Assembly (NCBI RefSeq): GCF_051020975.1
Contig: NW_027478159.1
Span: forward strand, 15,454,501-15,518,500
Origin: Osmia lignaria lignaria
Lineage: Eukaryota; Arthropoda; Insecta; Hymenoptera; Megachilidae
Direction: 5' to 3'
Length of the DNA: 64,000 nt
The notes under the pieces were generated by a model. That model made no database searches, was not told where the DNA came from, and saw only the letters and a list, made by a program, of their open reading frames with translations. Below, piece after piece: positions 61,601-64,000 of this stretch; the stretch's first letter is position 1; the number at the start of each line of letters is the position of its first letter. The translations under genes and the position numbers were made by a program.

Positions 61601-64000
61601 GTGTTTCTGTATCTCTATTATGTTGGTGCGGCTTCGGAACTTTTAAATATCTTGATATATCTCGAGAACTACGCATCTGATCAAAAAATATCATAGAAGA
61701 TAAAAAGTAGGAAACTTAATTCTCTACAAAAAAGGTCTCTTAACATTTTGTCATAGCTCGCTTCGTTTCCGAGATATTTGCAGATATATCTCAAGGGAAG
61801 GGGCCCGACGGACATATTTCGAGATATTTCTTCTTCTTGTTGTTCTTCTTCTGCACAGCTAAACTGGAAGTGGCATTTCCAGCCCGCAATAGTGCAGAGT
61901 TATCTCAAAGAGAGGGGCCACGGTGTTTCTGGATCTCTATTATGTTGGTGCGGCTTCGGAACTTTTAAATATCTTGATATATCTCGAGAACTACGCATCT
62001 GATCAAAAAATATCATAGAAGATAAAAAGTAGGAAACTTAATTCTCTACAAAAAAGGTCTCTTAACATTTTGCCCTAGCTCGCTTCGTTTCCGAGATATT
62101 TGCAGATTCAGCTCAAAGGAACTGGCCTGACGGACATATTTCGAGATATTTCTTCTTCTTGTTGTTCTTCCTCTGCACAGCTAAGCTGGAAGTGGCATTT
62201 GCGGCTCGCACTAGTGCAGAGTTATCTCAAAGAAAGGGGCCACGGTGTTTCTGTATCCCTATTATGTTGGTGCGGCTTCGGAACTTTTAAATATCTCGAT
62301 ATATCTCGAAAACTACGCTTCTGATCAAAAAATATCATAGAACATAAATTGTAGGAAACGTAATTCTCTACACAAAAGGTCTCTTAACATTTTGCCATAG
62401 CTAGCTTCGTTTCCGAGATATTTGCAGATATATCTCAAGGGAAGGGGCCTGACGGACATATTTCGAGATATTTCTTCTTCTTGTTGTTCTTCTTCTGCAC
62501 AGCTAAGCTGGAAGTGGCATTTACAGCTCGCAATAGTGCAGAGTTATCTCAAAGAAAGGGGCCACGGTGTTTCTGTATCTCTATTATGTTGGTGCGGCTT
62601 CGGAACTTTTAAATATCTTGATATATCTCGAGAACTACGCATCAGATAAAAAAATATCATAGAACATAAAAAGTAGGAAACTTAATTCTCTACAAAAAAG
62701 GTCTCTTAACATTTTGCCATAGCCCTCTTCGTTTCCGAGATATTTGCAGATATATCTCAAGGGAAGGGGCCTGACGGACATATTTCGAGATATTTCTTCT
62801 TCTTGTTGTTCTTCTTCTGCACAGCTAAGCTGGAAGTGGCATTTGCGGCTAGCACTAGTGCAGAGTTATCTCAAAGAAAGGGGCCACGGTATTTCTGTAT
62901 CCCTATTATGTTGGTGCGGCTTCGGAACTTTTAAATATCTCGATATATCTCGAAAACTACGCTTCTGATCAAAAAATATCATAGAACATGAATTGTAGGA
63001 AACATAATTCTCTACAAAAAAGGTCTCTTAACATTTTGCCATACCTCGCTTCGTTTCCGAGATATTTGCAGATATATCTCAAGGGAAGGGGCCTGACGGA
63101 CATATTTCGAGATATTTCTTCTTCTTGTTGTTCTTCTTCTGCACAGCTAAGCTGGAAGTGGCATTTGCGGCTCGCACTAGTGCAGAGTTATCTCAAAGAA
63201 AGGGGCCACGGTGTTTCTGTATCTCTATTATGTTGGTGCGGCTTTGGAACTTTTAAATATCTCGATATATCTCGAAAACTACGCTTCTGATCAAAAAATA
63301 TCATAGAACATAAATTGTAGGAAACATAATTCTCTACAAAAATGGTCTCTTAACATTTTGCCATAGCTCGCTTCGTTTCCGAGATATTTGCAGATATATC
63401 TCAAGGGAAGGGGCCTGACGGACATATTTCGAGATATTTCTTCTTCTTGTTGTTCTTCTTCTGCACAGCTAAGCTGGAAGTGGCATTTACAGCTCGCAAT
63501 AGTGCAGAGTTATCTCAAAGAAAGGGGCCACGGTGTTTCTGTATCTCTAATATGTTGGTGCGGTTTCGGAACTTTTAAATATCTTGATATATCTCGAGAA
63601 CTACGCATCTGATCAAAAAATATCATAGAACATACAAAGTAGGAAACTTAATTCTCTACAAATAAGGTCTCTTAACATTTTGCCATAGCTCGCTTCGTTT
63701 CCGAGATATTTGCAGATTTATCTCAAGGGAAGGGGCCTGACGGACATATTTCGAGATATTTCTTCTTCTTGTTGTTCTTCTTCTGCGCAGCTAAGCTGGA
63801 AGTGGCATTTGCAGCTCGCAATAGTGCAGAGATATCTCAAAGAAAGGGGCCACGGTGTTTCTGTATTTCTATTATGTTGGTGCGGCTTCGGAACTTTTAA
63901 ATATCTCGATATATATCGAGAGCTACGCGTCTGATCAAAAAATATCATAGAACATAAATTGTAGGAAACTTAATTCTCTACAAAAAAGGTCTCTTAACAT
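58662..64000. repeat. 17-monomer HOR, copy 2, cut by the window edge (5339 of 5474 bp)
   Basis: This copy repeats copy 1 in full order and runs to the window end still matching (64000 corresponds to 58526). The only difference I found is G at 60891 (CACGGCTAAGC) where copy 1 has A at 55417. The unit from 58558 spans the junction: its front carries the TGCGCAGC allele of the preceding monomer type, and its back has the ACGCAACTGATC end of the 53084 type. Confidence 0.92.
63710..64000. repeat. Partial satellite monomer at the right edge
   Basis: 291 of 322 bases of a monomer of the 58236 type (TGCGCAGC, GTATTTCTATT, GATATATATCGAGAGC) are present. The window stops at the conserved GGTCTCTTAACAT segment, so the array continues to the right. 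Confidence 0.95.

Larger units (their letters stand above)
1..64000. repeat. Satellite DNA array, 322-bp monomer, head to tail across the whole window
   Basis: The same 322-bp unit recurs from the first to the last base, always in the same orientation, with no interruption by unique DNA or a mobile element. The segment TTGCAGAT(T/A)TATCTC recurs every 322 bp from 274 to 5426, then from 5749 to 8969, then from 9292 to 63710. The two phase shifts are single-base insertions. That gives 197 complete monomers and two partial ones. Each unit has, in order, a TTTCCGAGATATTT segment, TTATCTCAAGGGAAGGGG, TTTCGAGATATTTC, a TTC-rich tract, CAGCTAAGCTGGAAGTGG, TTATCTCAAAGAAAGGGG, ATATCTCGATATATCTCG, and an A-rich stretch around TGATCAAAAAATATC. 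Long homogeneous arrays of this kind are typical of eukaryotic centromeric or heterochromatic satellites. I do not recognise this satellite by name. Confidence 0.98.

Noticed and set aside
274..63934. About 200 small open reading frames (mostly 74 codons) as a tandem gene family
   Set aside because: They start on TTG, recur only because the DNA repeats, overlap frames of similar length, and 322 is not a multiple of 3. No promoter, ribosome-binding site or conserved protein domain is visible.
1..64000. CRISPR array
   Set aside because: The whole 322-bp unit repeats. There are no short repeats with unique spacers of constant size and no cas genes.
1..64000. Whole array as an assembly artefact
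   Set aside because: Variant monomers, private mutations and three kinds of HOR would not arise from simple read stacking. Local copy number (14.3-16.9 kb and 53.2-64.0 kb) could still be wrong and needs spanning reads.

Overview
The whole 64 kb window is one uninterrupted, head-to-tail satellite DNA array on a single strand orientation. No gene, RNA gene, transposon or other unique sequence could be supported anywhere in it. The repeat unit is 322 bp. Taking the start of each unit at the TTG of the TTGCAGAT(T/A)TATCTC segment, there are 197 complete monomers plus a 273-bp partial at the left edge and a 291-bp partial at the right edge. By phase, 195 of the 197 complete units are exactly 322 bp. 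The other two (from 5426 and from 8969) are 323 bp, each with one extra A in the same A-tract. The array runs off both ends of the window.

The organism is almost certainly a eukaryote, and the locus is most likely centromeric, pericentromeric or another block of constitutive heterochromatin. The reasons are the long homogeneous tandem array, a unit of about two nucleosomes, higher-order repeats (HORs) built from variant monomers, and the absence of genes. Nothing in the sequence identifies the taxon. An arthropod or other animal would not be surprising, but that is a guess. Short open frames recur in every monomer (74 codons opening on TTG, not ATG). They are side effects of the repeat, because 322 is not a multiple of 3, most copies lack an ATG start, and there is no gene-like context.

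Layout, left to right. 1-10480: three partial copies of an 11- to 13-monomer HOR, with many private mutations. 10580-14334: a mixed zone with a 4-monomer repeat and a distinctive subfamily carrying a TGGCATCG flank. 14335-16910: two 1288-bp (4-monomer) copies in which I found no difference. 16698-20883: an 8-monomer HOR. 20884-25069: non-periodic monomers that reappear at 51-55 kb. 25070-30543: a 9-monomer unit followed by an 8-monomer derivative. 30544-32797: a mixed zone whose relatives lie at 56.9-58.5 kb. 32798-42457: 11-, 7- and 12-monomer forms of one HOR. 42458-45677: two 5-monomer copies. 45678-53187: a 13-monomer HOR plus part of a second copy. 53188-64000: a 17-monomer, 5474-bp HOR in two almost identical copies, the second cut off by the window edge.

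The biological content is therefore the evolutionary record of the array. Unequal exchange in strict register creates, shortens and lengthens HORs. Blocks are reused tens of kb away, and monomers are mosaics of three allelic modules. Divergence between neighbouring HOR copies is higher at the left and very low at the right, as expected if the actively homogenising core lies to the right. Each monomer also holds an inverted repeat, an internal direct repeat, and a polypyrimidine tract ending in CAG that would read as a splice acceptor if the + strand were transcribed.
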